Assembly (NCBI GenBank): GCA_964632845.1
Contig: CAZWDU010000001.1
Span: forward strand, 1 to 64,000
Direction: 5' to 3'
Source of the DNA: JAOZHU01 sp964632845
Lineage (GTDB): Archaea; Thermoproteota; Bathyarchaeia; Bathyarchaeales; Bathycorpusculaceae
Length of the DNA stretch: 64,000 nucleotides
The notes under the pieces were generated by a model. The model did no database searches. It was given only the letters and a program-made list of their open reading frames with translations, and had not been told where the DNA came from. Within the stretch, counting starts at the first letter, position 1; each line of letters starts with the position of its first letter. The translations under genes and the position numbers were made by a program. Of this stretch, positions 50,199-57,797 are shown piece after piece.

Positions 50199-51608
50199 CT
50201 ATTCGCCTAAGATTCGCCTAAACGCGGGGAACATTTCCGCTGCCCTTTCGCGCATCAAGAGTTCGTAATACTGGTAGATTATGCCTACTGACAGTAAGAT
50301 GCCTGTTCCTGAACCGAAAACGCCTACGAAATCCGATAGCCCAGCAATCAACCCTACAACTACTCCGCCTAGAATCGTCACCACTGGAATATACCGCTTA
50401 AGAATCAACTCAATAGGCTTCCCAGACCGCCGATACCCTGGAATCTGCATACCTGAACTCATAAGCTGCTCCGCCACCTTAGATGGACCAAGACCGCCAA
50501 CTTCAAGCCAAAGAAGCGAGAAAAGCGCGCAAAAAGCAACAAGAATCGCCAAGTAAACCACTGCTCTCACAGGTTCAGCCGCTACATTCTGAATGTTCTG
50601 AGGTGACGTAACGTAATATGCGATGCCTCCCGCAGGCGTCGTCTGATTGTTTACTACGTGATACGAACCTATAATGTCTGTAAACAGGTTCGTCCCAGGC
50701 GCAGGTTTTCCCACTGTGCTCCAAATAATCTGCGAAACGACGTACAGATTAGCAAAAAGCGCAGATGCGAAGATAACTGGAAGGTTCGAAACGTACAAGA
50801 GCTTAATTGGGTACCGACTGCGGAACCCCTTGTACCCAGCGTAAGTCAGTGGTAGTTCCACTCTAACACCTTCCATGTAAATTATCACTAAGAACGCAAC
50901 TATTGTGGCGATGAACCCAATCAAAGATGGGTATGACCCTGAACCAAGCACCCAATCCACCAACTGATATGTTTCGTCGCCTCTCAAAAGATTGGAAAGC
51001 GAACCCACGAACAAACCTGATTGCGGCGAAAACGCTTGCCAGAGAATATTCTGCGCTACTCCTGCCATAATGAAAAGGCTTATGCCGCTGCCTAGTCCCC
51101 AGCCTTTTTGAACCAGCTCATCCAGCAGCATCACCACTATTCCAGCGCCTATCAGCTGGAGAAATATCACTATTGTCGTTGGTCCTGATAGCTCTCCGTA
51201 CATTCCGGTTATTATGTAAGCTGAAGCTTGTACTCCTGTGAGAAGTATCGAGAATACTTTGCTGGCTATCGTGAATAATCCTCTGTCTTCTGGGTTGGAC
51301 ATGTCGCATTTTATCATGGCTGAGCCTGCTAGCAGTTGCAGGACTAAGCCTGCGGTGACTATTGGTCCTATGCCGAGTTCCATGAGGGTGCCGCGGTTTG
51401 ACGCGAAAATTACTCTCAGGGCACCGAATTGTTCCTGTACATCTGTAGTGATGCCGTAAAGGGAAATTTCGGACATAACAAGGTAAACGATTAGAACTAT
51501 TGCGGTCCAGAAGATTTTTTCGTTGAAGCTGACTTTACGTTCGGGAACTTTGATTTCTGGCAGTATTCTCCCTATTGGTTTGAAGAGATTGAGGAATCTT
51601 CCGGCCAT
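50199..51608 (-). CDS. secY: protein translocase subunit SecY
   Basis: A 469-residue channel protein with ten membrane helices. It moves secreted and membrane proteins, including the signal-peptide proteins in this window. Typical parts: the plug region near the start (TTDVQEQFGALRVIF), the GWGLGSGISLFIMAGVAQNI helix and the basic cytoplasmic loop YKGFRSRYPIKLLYVSN. The preceding gene is uL15, 10 bases away, the usual ribosomal-operon end. Adenylate kinase, which often follows, is absent. Confidence 0.96.
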   Translation of the reverse strand: MAGRFLNLFKPIGRILPEIKVPERKVSFNEKIFWTAIVLIVYLVMSEISLYGITTDVQEQFGALRVIFASNRGTLMELGIGPIVTAGLVLQLLAGSAMIKCDMSNPEDRGLFTIASKVFSILLTGVQASAYIITGMYGELSGPTTIVIFLQLIGAGIVVMLLDELVQKGWGLGSGISLFIMAGVAQNILWQAFSPQSGLFVGSLSNLLRGDETYQLVDWVLGSGSYPSLIGFIATIVAFLVIIYMEGVRVELPLTYAGYKGFRSRYPIKLLYVSNLPVIFASALFANLYVVSQIIWSTVGKPAPGTNLFTDIIGSYHVVNNQTTPAGGIAYYVTSPQNIQNVAAEPVRAVVYLAILVAFCALFSLLWLEVGGLGPSKVAEQLMSSGMQIPGYRRSGKPIELILKRYIPVVTILGGVVVGLIAGLSDFVGVFGSGTGILLSVGIIYQYYELLMRERAAEMFPAFRRILGE

Positions 51609-51618
51609 GTGCTAATTG

Positions 51619-52056
51619 TTACTCTCCAGATGCTTGAACTGCGGTTATTACTTGTCCGCCTGCGCTTTTTATTTTTTCGTCTGCTGATTTTGAGCAGGAG
51701 GCTACGTTTATGATTAGTGCTTTTGTGGTTTTGCCTGTGCCAAGGAGTTTCGTGTAGCCTAAGCTTGTGAGGTCTATGTGTAGTTTTCCTTCTTTTTCGG
51801 TTGAGATTTTGGCGGAGATTTCGTCGAGTTTTTTGATGTTTATTGTGTTTTCCTTGTTTTTGAGGCTTTTGGGTGAGGTGAATCCGTGTTTGCCGAAGTA
51901 TTCAGGCTCGTATGTTGTGACGTAGCTCCACAGGTGTTTGTGTCTTCCCGCTTTGCGGTATCCTTTTGAGCCTGTTTTGCGGTGTTGTCCTATTCTGCCG
52001 TAGCCTTGGGTTCTGGTGCCGCGGTTTTTTCTGGTTTTTCTCAGTTTGTGAGGCAT
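51619..52056 (-). CDS. rpl15: ribosomal protein L15 (uL15)
   Basis: A 145-residue large-subunit protein. The start RKNRGTRTQGYGRIGQHRK (residues 8-26) and the middle YFGKHGFTSPKSLK are family marks, and the C-terminal half has VTAVQASGE-like ending. It lies between an hsp20-like gene (1-base gap upstream) and secY (10 bases downstream). uL30 and uS5, common upstream partners, are not here, so the operon is a fragment with an unrelated first gene. Confidence 0.95.
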   Translation of the reverse strand: MPHKLRKTRKNRGTRTQGYGRIGQHRKTGSKGYRKAGRHKHLWSYVTTYEPEYFGKHGFTSPKSLKNKENTINIKKLDEISAKISTEKEGKLHIDLTSLGYTKLLGTGKTTKALIINVASCSKSADEKIKSAGGQVITAVQASGE

Positions 52057-52057
52057 G

Positions 52058-52555
52058 TTAATCAGCTTTTTGGTTTGGGGTTTGTTCTTTCATGGCTTTT
52101 TTCAGTTTGATTTCAAGCACGCCGTTTTTGTAGGTTGTGTGCATGACGTTTGGAATGACTACTTTTGGTAGATTTAAACTTTTGTAGTATTTGCGGTCTT
52201 TTGCTTTTGCGGACAGCGTTAGTTTCTGGTCTGTTACGTTGATTTTTAGGGTTTCTTTGTTGAAGCCTACGATTTGCGCGATTATGGTTATCCAATTGTT
52301 TTCTTGGAAGATGTCAATGAGGGGTTTTGGTTCTTCCCAGTTGTTTTTTTCTAGGTTTTTGGAGTAGCGGTGTTTCTGCGAGTGAGTGCTTGTTGTCCGC
52401 ATGCTCTTGACGCGCAGGGTTTTGGAACGGGTTTTGGCGCTTTTTTTCTCTGGGCTACCGTTTAGGTCTAGCCATTTGAGATATTTTTTGCTTCTGCGCC
52501 ATTTCGTGCTCAATTCTGTTTCGCCTAGATACAAAGGCAATTTCCACAGTGACAT
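52058..52555 (-). CDS. Hsp20/alpha-crystallin-like protein
   Basis: About 165 residues. The last 80 form an alpha-crystallin/CS-like beta sandwich (PLIDIFQENNWITIIAQIVG, DQKLTLSAKAKD, then the GVLEIKLKK strand typical of Hsp20). The first 80 are basic and probably flexible. Small heat-shock proteins hold unfolding proteins. It is the first gene before uL15 with a 1-base gap, so its expression is tied to the ribosomal genes. The ATG at 52555 is chosen over a TTG at 52570. Its upstream region has two perfect palindromes. Confidence 0.78.
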   Translation of the reverse strand: MSLWKLPLYLGETELSTKWRRSKKYLKWLDLNGSPEKKSAKTRSKTLRVKSMRTTSTHSQKHRYSKNLEKNNWEEPKPLIDIFQENNWITIIAQIVGFNKETLKINVTDQKLTLSAKAKDRKYYKSLNLPKVVIPNVMHTTYKNGVLEIKLKKAMKEQTPNQKAD

Positions 52556-52636
52556 TAAAACGTATCGCAAAGGGGACAGGTTTTTGTTCTATTTATCATG
52601 TTGCGTGGAGTTTTATGCTGTGTGCAGTCTAGAGCC

Positions 52637-52650
52637 CCTTTATATAAAGG
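52637..52650. promoter_or_regulatory. perfect palindrome CCTTTATATAAAGG (two-way TATA)
   Basis: This 14-base palindrome holds a TATA box readable on both strands, about 80 bases before the hsp20 ATG. With a one-base bulge, flanking GCC and GGC extend the dyad. It may serve the hsp20 operon (minus) and possibly a plus-strand transcript. Confidence 0.5.
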
Positions 52651-52677
52651 AGGCAGAATGTTTTTGGCGTGTTTTTC

Positions 52678-52691
52678 AGCCAATATTGGCT
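52678..52691. repeat. perfect palindrome AGCCAATATTGGCT
   Basis: A second 14-base perfect palindrome, 27 bases from the first. Its place upstream of the hsp20 promoter suggests an operator or upstream activator site for a dimeric regulator. Confidence 0.45.
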
Positions 52692-52717
52692 TACTCCCTG
52701 TAGGTTTTTGTATAGAA

Positions 52718-52739
52718 CTTCTAATAGGCTCCAAATATG
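52718..52739 (+). repeat. 22-base intergenic repeat, copy 2
   Basis: It matches 26486-26507 at 20 of 22 positions (core TTCTAATARGCTCCAAATAT), in the same orientation. It lies between the hsp20 promoter and the zinc-knuckle gene. Confidence 0.55.
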
Positions 52740-52852
52740 GTGGGTTTCGGCTTTTCAGTGTTGTTTCAGTTTGGGGTGGCGCTGTTAACTAGATGATTTG
52801 CTTTTTAAGCTGGGTTTTGCTGAACATTTGTCTAATATTTTTTGGGAAAATC

Positions 52853-52860
52853 TTTTATAT
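52853..52860 (+). promoter_or_regulatory. TATA box (TTTTATAT) before the zinc-knuckle gene
   Basis: TTTTATAT predicts a transcript start near 52880, so the leader would be about 50 bases, long for this genome. The leader contains the palindrome CCACTAGTGG next to the ribosome site GGTGGTGAT, which it may hide. Confidence 0.5.
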
Positions 52861-52933
52861 GGTTTGCATATCTGCAACTTATGAGACACATAGTCGAATT
52901 TCACCCACGCCCCACTAGTGGTGGTGATACTTG

Positions 52934-53197
52934 ATGTATCTGGAAAGCTGCAAAGATTGTACGAACCTTGATGACCGCAGAGATATAGACAAGGTTGCCC
53001 TGTGTGCCATGCACCATGGGCCTTCTGTGTGCTGCCAAGAATTCAAACCCAAAAATGGAAATACACGCTCCAACTCGTCGTATGAGCGTTTTTGCGTGAA
53101 TTGCGCTAACTTCGAGGAAGTAGACGGCATCCCCTTATGCGCGAGGCATCATAGACCTGGAATTGCTTGTAACGGATTCAGCAACAAAAGTGAATAA
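52934..53197 (+). CDS. duplicated zinc-knuckle protein, unknown
   Basis: An 87-residue protein that is two copies of one 35-residue unit: CKDCTNLDD...CAMHHGPSVCCQEF and CVNCANFEE...CARHHRPGIACNGF. Each has C-x2-C, then C-x2-HH, then C-x-x-F at equal spacing, so each can bind a zinc. I know no family by name. A TTG lies just before the ATG. It has its own promoter and a leader with a palindrome at the ribosome site. It might bind RNA or protein. Confidence 0.72.
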   Translation: MYLESCKDCTNLDDRRDIDKVALCAMHHGPSVCCQEFKPKNGNTRSNSSYERFCVNCANFEEVDGIPLCARHHRPGIACNGFSNKSE

Positions 53198-53244
53198 GTA
53201 GATGCTGAACCATAGGCTCTGCGTTTGATTCACGTGTTCGCGAT

Positions 53245-53991
53245 TTAATTCCGTTTTGCAGTTATGATTCTGTTGAGGTTTTCGGCTACTTCTTGCAGGT
53301 CTTCGGCGATTATGTCGGGTTGCTGTTTGATTCCGCGTAAATCTTCCAGCGAGTTAAATTGGGATAAAACGAAGATTGTTTTCATTCCCGCTGTTTTAGC
53401 GCCTTCAATGTCCTCTAAAGGGCTGTCGCCGATGTAAACCGTTTCCTTAGCCTTAACCTGCAGTTTCCGCAGGGCGGTTTGGAAGATGCGTTTGTGTGGT
53501 TTTCGCCATCCTGTGTCCTCTGACACTACTATTGTGTTGAAGAATTGGTTTATGCCCCTTTTTCTGAGGCTTGCGTAGATTACGGGTGTGTAGGTGAAGT
53601 TGGAGATTAAGCCTAGTTTGCAGTTTTCTGTTATGTTGCGTAGCAGGGTTTTTGCGTAAGGTCTCAGTTCGAGCGTGTCTACGTAGTCTTGGAAGAAAAC
53701 GTTAAGCGCAGCTTTTATGCGCGTGTCCTCTGCGTTTGTTTCGTAGCCCAGTGCGTTCAGGGCTTCGGAGACCCAAACGGAGTTTGTTACTTCCCGCAGT
53801 TTTTTGTAGCGTACAACACGGTATTTTTCGTGAGCTTTGTTGTATTCTGTGAGAAATGCGTTTAAGGGCGTTTCGAAGCCTGCTTCTGTTAGGATTTGGT
53901 GCAGTTTTCTTCTGGAAGTTTCGAGGCTATATCTACGGGCGTTAGTTAAAGTGCCGATGTAATCCGTTATCACGGCTTTAATTTCGGTCAA
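53245..53991 (-). CDS. HAD-superfamily hydrolase, unusual motif I
   Basis: A 248-residue HAD protein. Motif I reads VITDYIGTLTN (about residues 7-17): the nucleophile Asp is present, but the second Asp of DxDGT is Ile. Motif II is SNFT near residue 133, motif III the Lys in GWRKPHKRIF (about residues 173-182) and motif IV GDSPLEDIEGA. The general acid/base Asp is missing, as in haloacid dehalogenases, so it may not be a plain phosphatase. It overlaps the MinD-type ATPase gene by 14 bases on the same strand. Confidence 0.83.
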   Translation of the reverse strand: MTEIKAVITDYIGTLTNARRYSLETSRRKLHQILTEAGFETPLNAFLTEYNKAHEKYRVVRYKKLREVTNSVWVSEALNALGYETNAEDTRIKAALNVFFQDYVDTLELRPYAKTLLRNITENCKLGLISNFTYTPVIYASLRKRGINQFFNTIVVSEDTGWRKPHKRIFQTALRKLQVKAKETVYIGDSPLEDIEGAKTAGMKTIFVLSQFNSLEDLRGIKQQPDIIAEDLQEVAENLNRIITAKRN

Positions 53992-54718
53992 CGCGTAGTT
54001 TTCCTCTGGCTATTTCCTTAACTTTCTGCGCAAGTGCAGTGCTGAGCAGTTTGTTTTCGTCGCCTATGGCTTCTTCCACTTTTAAGTCATAGGGGATTTC
54101 TCCGAGAAACGTTACGCCCAGCTTCTCTGTTTGTTGATGAATATTTTTAGCCGCGTCCATTTTCATGTTTTCCACCAAGCCTATCACAGGCACCCTCAGC
54201 TCCCGCAGGAGGTTTAACTGTTTCTTCACGGTTTCAAAAGCCAGCCGCGAAGGCGTCGTAACTATCAAGAACTCTATGCGCTTCACTAGCATGACTAGGT
54301 CCAGCACGGCGTCTCCAATTCCCGGCGGCATATCGATCACGAGGAAATCCAGCTTGCTCCACCGCGTGATTGCCAGCAGTTCAATCAGCGCGTTGGATGT
54401 GTCTGCGCCGCGCAGTGGCGCCGCTTTGTCTCCGCAGTAGTAAACTAGCGACATGTACTCTAAGCCTTTAACGACAGGCGGCACTACGCCCTTATCCTCT
54501 TTTGGCTGGGCATTTTTTGCGCCTAGGATTAGGTGGGTGGATGGGCTTGTGAAGTCTAGGTCGAAGAGTCCGACTTTCCAGCCCTCTCGCGCCAGCGTCA
54601 GGGCGAGCGTGGTGGCTATGAGGCTTTTGCCCACTCCACCTTTGCCTGATGAAACGGCGATTATTCGACTTATTCGCTTTAAACGCTTATCTATGACGCT
54701 TGTTCGCGGGTCAACCAT
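53978..54718 (-). CDS. Mrp/MinD-type ATPase, likely HypB replacement (mmHypB-like)
   Basis: A 246-residue P-loop ATPase: deviant Walker A IIAVSSGKGGVGKSLIATTL (about residues 18-37), FDLDFTSPSTHLILG, and DFLVIDMPPGIGDAVL (about residues 123-138). It lies 2 bases after hypA on the same strand. In Thermococcales a Mrp/MinD-family ATPase next to hypA replaces canonical HypB in nickel insertion into hydrogenase; the gene order here suggests the same role (inference). It could instead be an iron-sulfur carrier of the NBP35/Mrp type; no CxxC is evident. Confidence 0.8.
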   Translation of the reverse strand: MVDPRTSVIDKRLKRISRIIAVSSGKGGVGKSLIATTLALTLAREGWKVGLFDLDFTSPSTHLILGAKNAQPKEDKGVVPPVVKGLEYMSLVYYCGDKAAPLRGADTSNALIELLAITRWSKLDFLVIDMPPGIGDAVLDLVMLVKRIEFLIVTTPSRLAFETVKKQLNLLRELRVPVIGLVENMKMDAAKNIHQQTEKLGVTFLGEIPYDLKVEEAIGDENKLLSTALAQKVKEIARGKLRVDRN

Positions 54719-54720
54719 GC

Positions 54721-55119
54721 TTATCGTGTTCCTTTTATGTTTTTAAGCCAGATTCCTCGCCCTTCTGTGATTTCAAAGTCGGGGCTGCCGCATTTTGGGC
54801 ATTTGATGTAGGTGTGTGCGACTTCTGGAACGAAGTGTATCGCTTCAACACTGCTTGCATCTATTTCCTGTTTTTTGAAAAGCCATGCGTTGCCGCACGC
54901 TCGGCACTTCAGTGTTGTTTTTGCGCGTGTTATGCGGAACTTAGCGTTTTTGAAGCTGGCTGGTTTAAGCTGTGAGAAAGCGAATTTGAGTATGTCCAGT
55001 TCTACTTGTTGCAGTTCGCCGACTTTCACGGTGACTTCTGTTACTTCTTTTAATCCTTCTTTTGCAGCGATTTGTGTTGCTGCGGTGATTACTGCTTCAG
55101 CTAAAGCCCATTCATGCAT
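54721..55119 (-). CDS. hypA: hydrogenase nickel-incorporation protein HypA
   Basis: A 132-residue nickel carrier. It begins MHEWALAEAV, where His2 and the N-terminus bind nickel. The zinc site is made by KCRACGNAW (about residues 90-98) and, after an insertion of some 30 residues, KCPKCGSPDFEIT. The insertion between the Cys pairs is a mark of the Thermococcus-type HypA. No hydrogenase gene is in the window. It is followed at 2 bases by the MinD-type ATPase gene. Confidence 0.92.
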   Translation of the reverse strand: MHEWALAEAVITAATQIAAKEGLKEVTEVTVKVGELQQVELDILKFAFSQLKPASFKNAKFRITRAKTTLKCRACGNAWLFKKQEIDASSVEAIHFVPEVAHTYIKCPKCGSPDFEITEGRGIWLKNIKGTR

Positions 55120-55185
55120 GAAAAAGCCTTAGGGCGTAGCGTCAATTAAACATTATTGCACGAACTGTTTGCTGGCGGAAGCAAG

Positions 55186-55195
55186 AGTTATAAAC
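55186..55195 (+). promoter_or_regulatory. TATA box (AGTTATAAAC) of the parvulin gene
   Basis: The box lies 24 bases before the ATG at 55219, so transcription would begin at or very near the start codon (leaderless). Confidence 0.6.
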
Positions 55196-55218
55196 CGAAA
55201 AAATGCATTAGTTACGCT

Positions 55219-55494
55219 ATGGCAGATAAAGTTCACTGTGCGCATATTCTTGTCAAGTCCGAGAGCGAAGCCAAAGCGGTTTTGGAGCGTTTGAAGAAAG
55301 GCGAGAAATTCAGCACTGTCGCGAAGGCGGTTTCGCAGTGTCCTTCTGGGAAGCGCGGCGGAGACCTCGGCACGTTCACGCGCGGGAAAATGGTTAAGGA
55401 GTTCGAGAACGCTGCTTTTGCGCTTAAGAAAGGCGAAACTTCGGCTCTTGTGAAAACCAAGTTTGGGTATCACATTATTAAGCGGCTAGAGTAA
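55219..55494 (+). CDS. parvulin-type peptidyl-prolyl isomerase
   Basis: A 91-residue single-domain parvulin, MADKVHCAHILVKSESEAKA, then LKKGEKFSTVAKAVSQCPSG and GDLGTFTRGKMVKEFENAAF, ending with TKFGYHIIKRLE. The cis-trans isomerase site residues (His, Cys, Phe, His) are in place. It has no signal peptide, so it acts in the cytosol. The frame is open to 55156, but the TATA box and family start fit 55219. Confidence 0.93.
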   Translation: MADKVHCAHILVKSESEAKAVLERLKKGEKFSTVAKAVSQCPSGKRGGDLGTFTRGKMVKEFENAAFALKKGETSALVKTKFGYHIIKRLE

Positions 55495-55580
55495 GCGCTT
55501 CTTTACGCGTGTTACCTTCTGACGCGTTAGTTTTTAGCTTCCGCTGCACCTGCGGGTATTCGCGGTTTTAACATCAACTA

Positions 55581-55605
55581 AGATATGTCTTGTACAGATA
55601 TATTT
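55581..55605. promoter_or_regulatory. two AGATATRTYT-type sites at the copper ATPase promoter
   Basis: AGATATGTCT (55581-55590) and AGATATATTT (55596-55605) lie 15 bases apart; the second overlaps the TATA box ATTTATAA (55602-55609). Each matches the palindrome AGATATATCT of the PadR-TRASH gene at 9 of 10 positions. As a whole, ATATGTCT-TGTAC-AGATATAT is also a near-perfect inverted repeat. Confidence 0.45.
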
Positions 55606-55609
55606 ATAA
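55602..55609 (+). promoter_or_regulatory. TATA box (ATTTATAA) of the copper ATPase gene
   Basis: The same eight bases occur as the TATA box of the PadR-TRASH gene. The expected transcript start near 55630 leaves a leader of about 30 bases before the ATG at 55659. Confidence 0.6.
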
Positions 55610-55658
55610 GCAATGCCACGAAAGCATTAACATACAACTTCTCAAGAGGCTAAACATT

Positions 55659-57794
55659 ATGCCACAAGCAAGAGACCCCGTATGCGGCATGATGGTAAAC
55701 ACAGAAACAGCCATCAAACGCAAAATAGGCGACCGCTGGTACTACTTCTGCAGCCAACAATGCGCCGACGTGTACGAGGCTCCTGAACGCGAACTCAAAA
55801 CCATGAAACGCCGCGTCGCCCTCACACTCATCGGCGTAGTAGCCGCAGGCGCACTCCGCGTACTCTCGCTCTTCGGCATAGCCGCAACAATAATGTACCT
55901 CGAAATCGCAGGCGGGCTCTCAGTATACGGCTTAGCCATATTCATCGTCTCAACCCCAATCGTCTGGGTCGCAGGCTTCAGCATACTCAAAGGCGCCTAC
56001 TTCTCACTCAAAAACCGCAAAGTAAACATGGACGTGCTCGTAGCCACAGGCGTCATAGCAGGCTGGATATACGGCGCGCTCGGCACATTCTTCCCAGTTA
56101 TCACCACCGAAGGTATAAGTTACCTCGAAGTAGCCGTCGGCATCCTCGCCTTCGTCCTCCTCGGCAAATACATCGAAGAAATCATCCGCCGCAAATCCGC
56201 CGCGTCAATCAGAAAACTACTCGAACTACGCCCAACCATGGCACGCGTACTACGCGACGGGCAAGAAGTAGAACTCTCCATAGACGACTTGGAAGTAGAC
56301 GACACGCTAATAGTGAAGCCAGGCGAAAAAATCCCCACAGACGGCATAGTCACCGCAGGCTACTCTTCGGTGGATGAAAAACTCCTCACAGGCGAAAGCA
56401 TTCCCGTAGAAAAAAATGTCGGCAGCGAAGTCATCGGCGCCACCATCAACAAAACCGGACTCCTACACGTACGCGCCACCCGAGTCGGCGAAGACACAGC
56501 CCTCTCCCAAATCGTGCACCTAGTTGAAGAAGCCCAAGCCTCAAGCGCCCCAGTGCAAAAATTCGCAGACCGCGTCGTCGCCAAGTTCGTGCCCATAGTC
56601 TTCACCGCAGCCGCTATCTCATTCACCTACTGGTACCTAACCGCAGGCTTCTCCACAGCGTTCCTCGCCTTACTCGCCGTGCTCCTAATCGCTTGTCCCT
56701 GCGCCTTAGGCATAGCCACACCAACCGCCATACTAGCAGGCGTGGGCAAAGGAGCCGAATACGGCGTACTGCTGAGAAGCGGCGAATACGTGGAAAAAGC
56801 CCGCAAACTCCGCACCGTGGTCTTCGACAAAACAGGAACTCTCACCAAAGGCGAACCCTCAGTAACCGACGTCAAAGCTTACAACGGCTTTACAGAAAAA
56901 AACGTACTGCGATACGCAGCTATAGCTGAAAAAGGCTCAGAACACCCACTGGCAGAAGCAATAACTCGCCACGCCCAAAACGCCAAAGTGAAGCTTGCAA
57001 CCGCCGAATCATTTGAAGCGTTGCCGGGACGCGGAGTCAAATGCGCTGCTGAAGGCAAAACCATACTCCTAGGCAACCGCAAACTCATGCAAGAACAAAA
57101 CGTGCCGTTTACACAGTTAGAAGCTGATTTATCCACACTGGAAGGCGAAGGAAAAACCACAATGCTATTAGCCGTCAACGGCGAAGCCGCAGGCATAGTC
57201 GCCGCCATGGACACGCCGAAAGAAAGCGCCGCCGAAGCCATCCAACAACTAAAAGGCATGCAGTTGGAAGTGGCAATGCTAACAGGCGACAACGAAAAAA
57301 CCGCCCAAGCCATAGCCCACCAATTAGGCATAACGCAGGTTATCGCTAACGTGCTGCCCTGGCAGAAGGTGGACGCCATCAAAAAACTGCAAAGCGAAGG
57401 CAAAGTCGTAGCCATGGTGGGCGACGGCATAAACGACGCGCCAGCCTTAGCGCAGGCAGACATCGGCATCGCCATCGGCAGCGGAACTGACATTGCTAAG
57501 GAAACAGGCGGCATCGTGCTAATCAGAGATGATTTGCGCGATGTGGCGCTCGGAGTCGAGCTTAGCAAGAAGACCATGCGGAAAATCAATACGAACCTGT
57601 TCTGGGCGTTCATTTACAATGCGGTCATTATTCCCGTCGCCGCGGCTGGACTACTTAACCCCATGTTCGCCGCAGGAGCCATGGCAATAAGCTCTTTGAC
57701 AGTGGTTAGCAACTCAGCCACGCTCAAGCTGGCTAAGTTCAAGTTCGAAAAGTTTAACGCTGAAAAACCACAAGTGCACAAGGAGGTGAAATGA
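55659..57794 (+). CDS. copper-type P1B ATPase with N-terminal YHS domain
   Basis: A 711-residue heavy-metal pump. It opens with a YHS/TRASH metal domain (DPVCGMMV, Cys9, and YYFCSQQCADVYE, Cys31 and Cys35). The membrane CPC motif (IACPCALGIATP, about residue 346), the phosphorylated Asp in FDKTGTLTKG (about residue 391), HPLAEAI for nucleotide and GDGINDAPAL all follow. CPC pumps export Cu+ or Ag+. The frame is open from 55590, but the family start and promoter fit 55659. A small YHS protein gene follows 3 bases later. Expression is likely to be metal controlled through the dyads before it. Confidence 0.93.
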   Translation: MPQARDPVCGMMVNTETAIKRKIGDRWYYFCSQQCADVYEAPERELKTMKRRVALTLIGVVAAGALRVLSLFGIAATIMYLEIAGGLSVYGLAIFIVSTPIVWVAGFSILKGAYFSLKNRKVNMDVLVATGVIAGWIYGALGTFFPVITTEGISYLEVAVGILAFVLLGKYIEEIIRRKSAASIRKLLELRPTMARVLRDGQEVELSIDDLEVDDTLIVKPGEKIPTDGIVTAGYSSVDEKLLTGESIPVEKNVGSEVIGATINKTGLLHVRATRVGEDTALSQIVHLVEEAQASSAPVQKFADRVVAKFVPIVFTAAAISFTYWYLTAGFSTAFLALLAVLLIACPCALGIATPTAILAGVGKGAEYGVLLRSGEYVEKARKLRTVVFDKTGTLTKGEPSVTDVKAYNGFTEKNVLRYAAIAEKGSEHPLAEAITRHAQNAKVKLATAESFEALPGRGVKCAAEGKTILLGNRKLMQEQNVPFTQLEADLSTLEGEGKTTMLLAVNGEAAGIVAAMDTPKESAAEAIQQLKGMQLEVAMLTGDNEKTAQAIAHQLGITQVIANVLPWQKVDAIKKLQSEGKVVAMVGDGINDAPALAQADIGIAIGSGTDIAKETGGIVLIRDDLRDVALGVELSKKTMRKINTNLFWAFIYNAVIIPVAAAGLLNPMFAAGAMAISSLTVVSNSATLKLAKFKFEKFNAEKPQVHKEVK

Positions 57795-57797
57795 TTT

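Larger units (their letters stand above)
52556..52933. other. structured intergenic region between hsp20 and a zinc-knuckle gene
   Basis: About 380 bases between divergent genes. It contains two 14-base perfect palindromes (52637-52650 and 52678-52691), a 22-base repeat copy (52718-52739), a TATA box for the right-hand gene (52853-52860), and a palindrome CCACTAGTGG (about 52912-52921) beside that gene's ribosome site. Confidence 0.6.

Noticed and set aside
49992..50210. A 72-codon open frame on the plus strand between the radical-SAM gene and secY.
   Set aside because: No ribosome site or promoter, no protein-like pattern, and it runs into the end of secY.
52598..52792. A 64-codon open frame over the palindromes in the hsp20 upstream region.
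   Set aside because: It would cover promoter elements and a repeat, has no ribosome site, and gives no recognisable protein.
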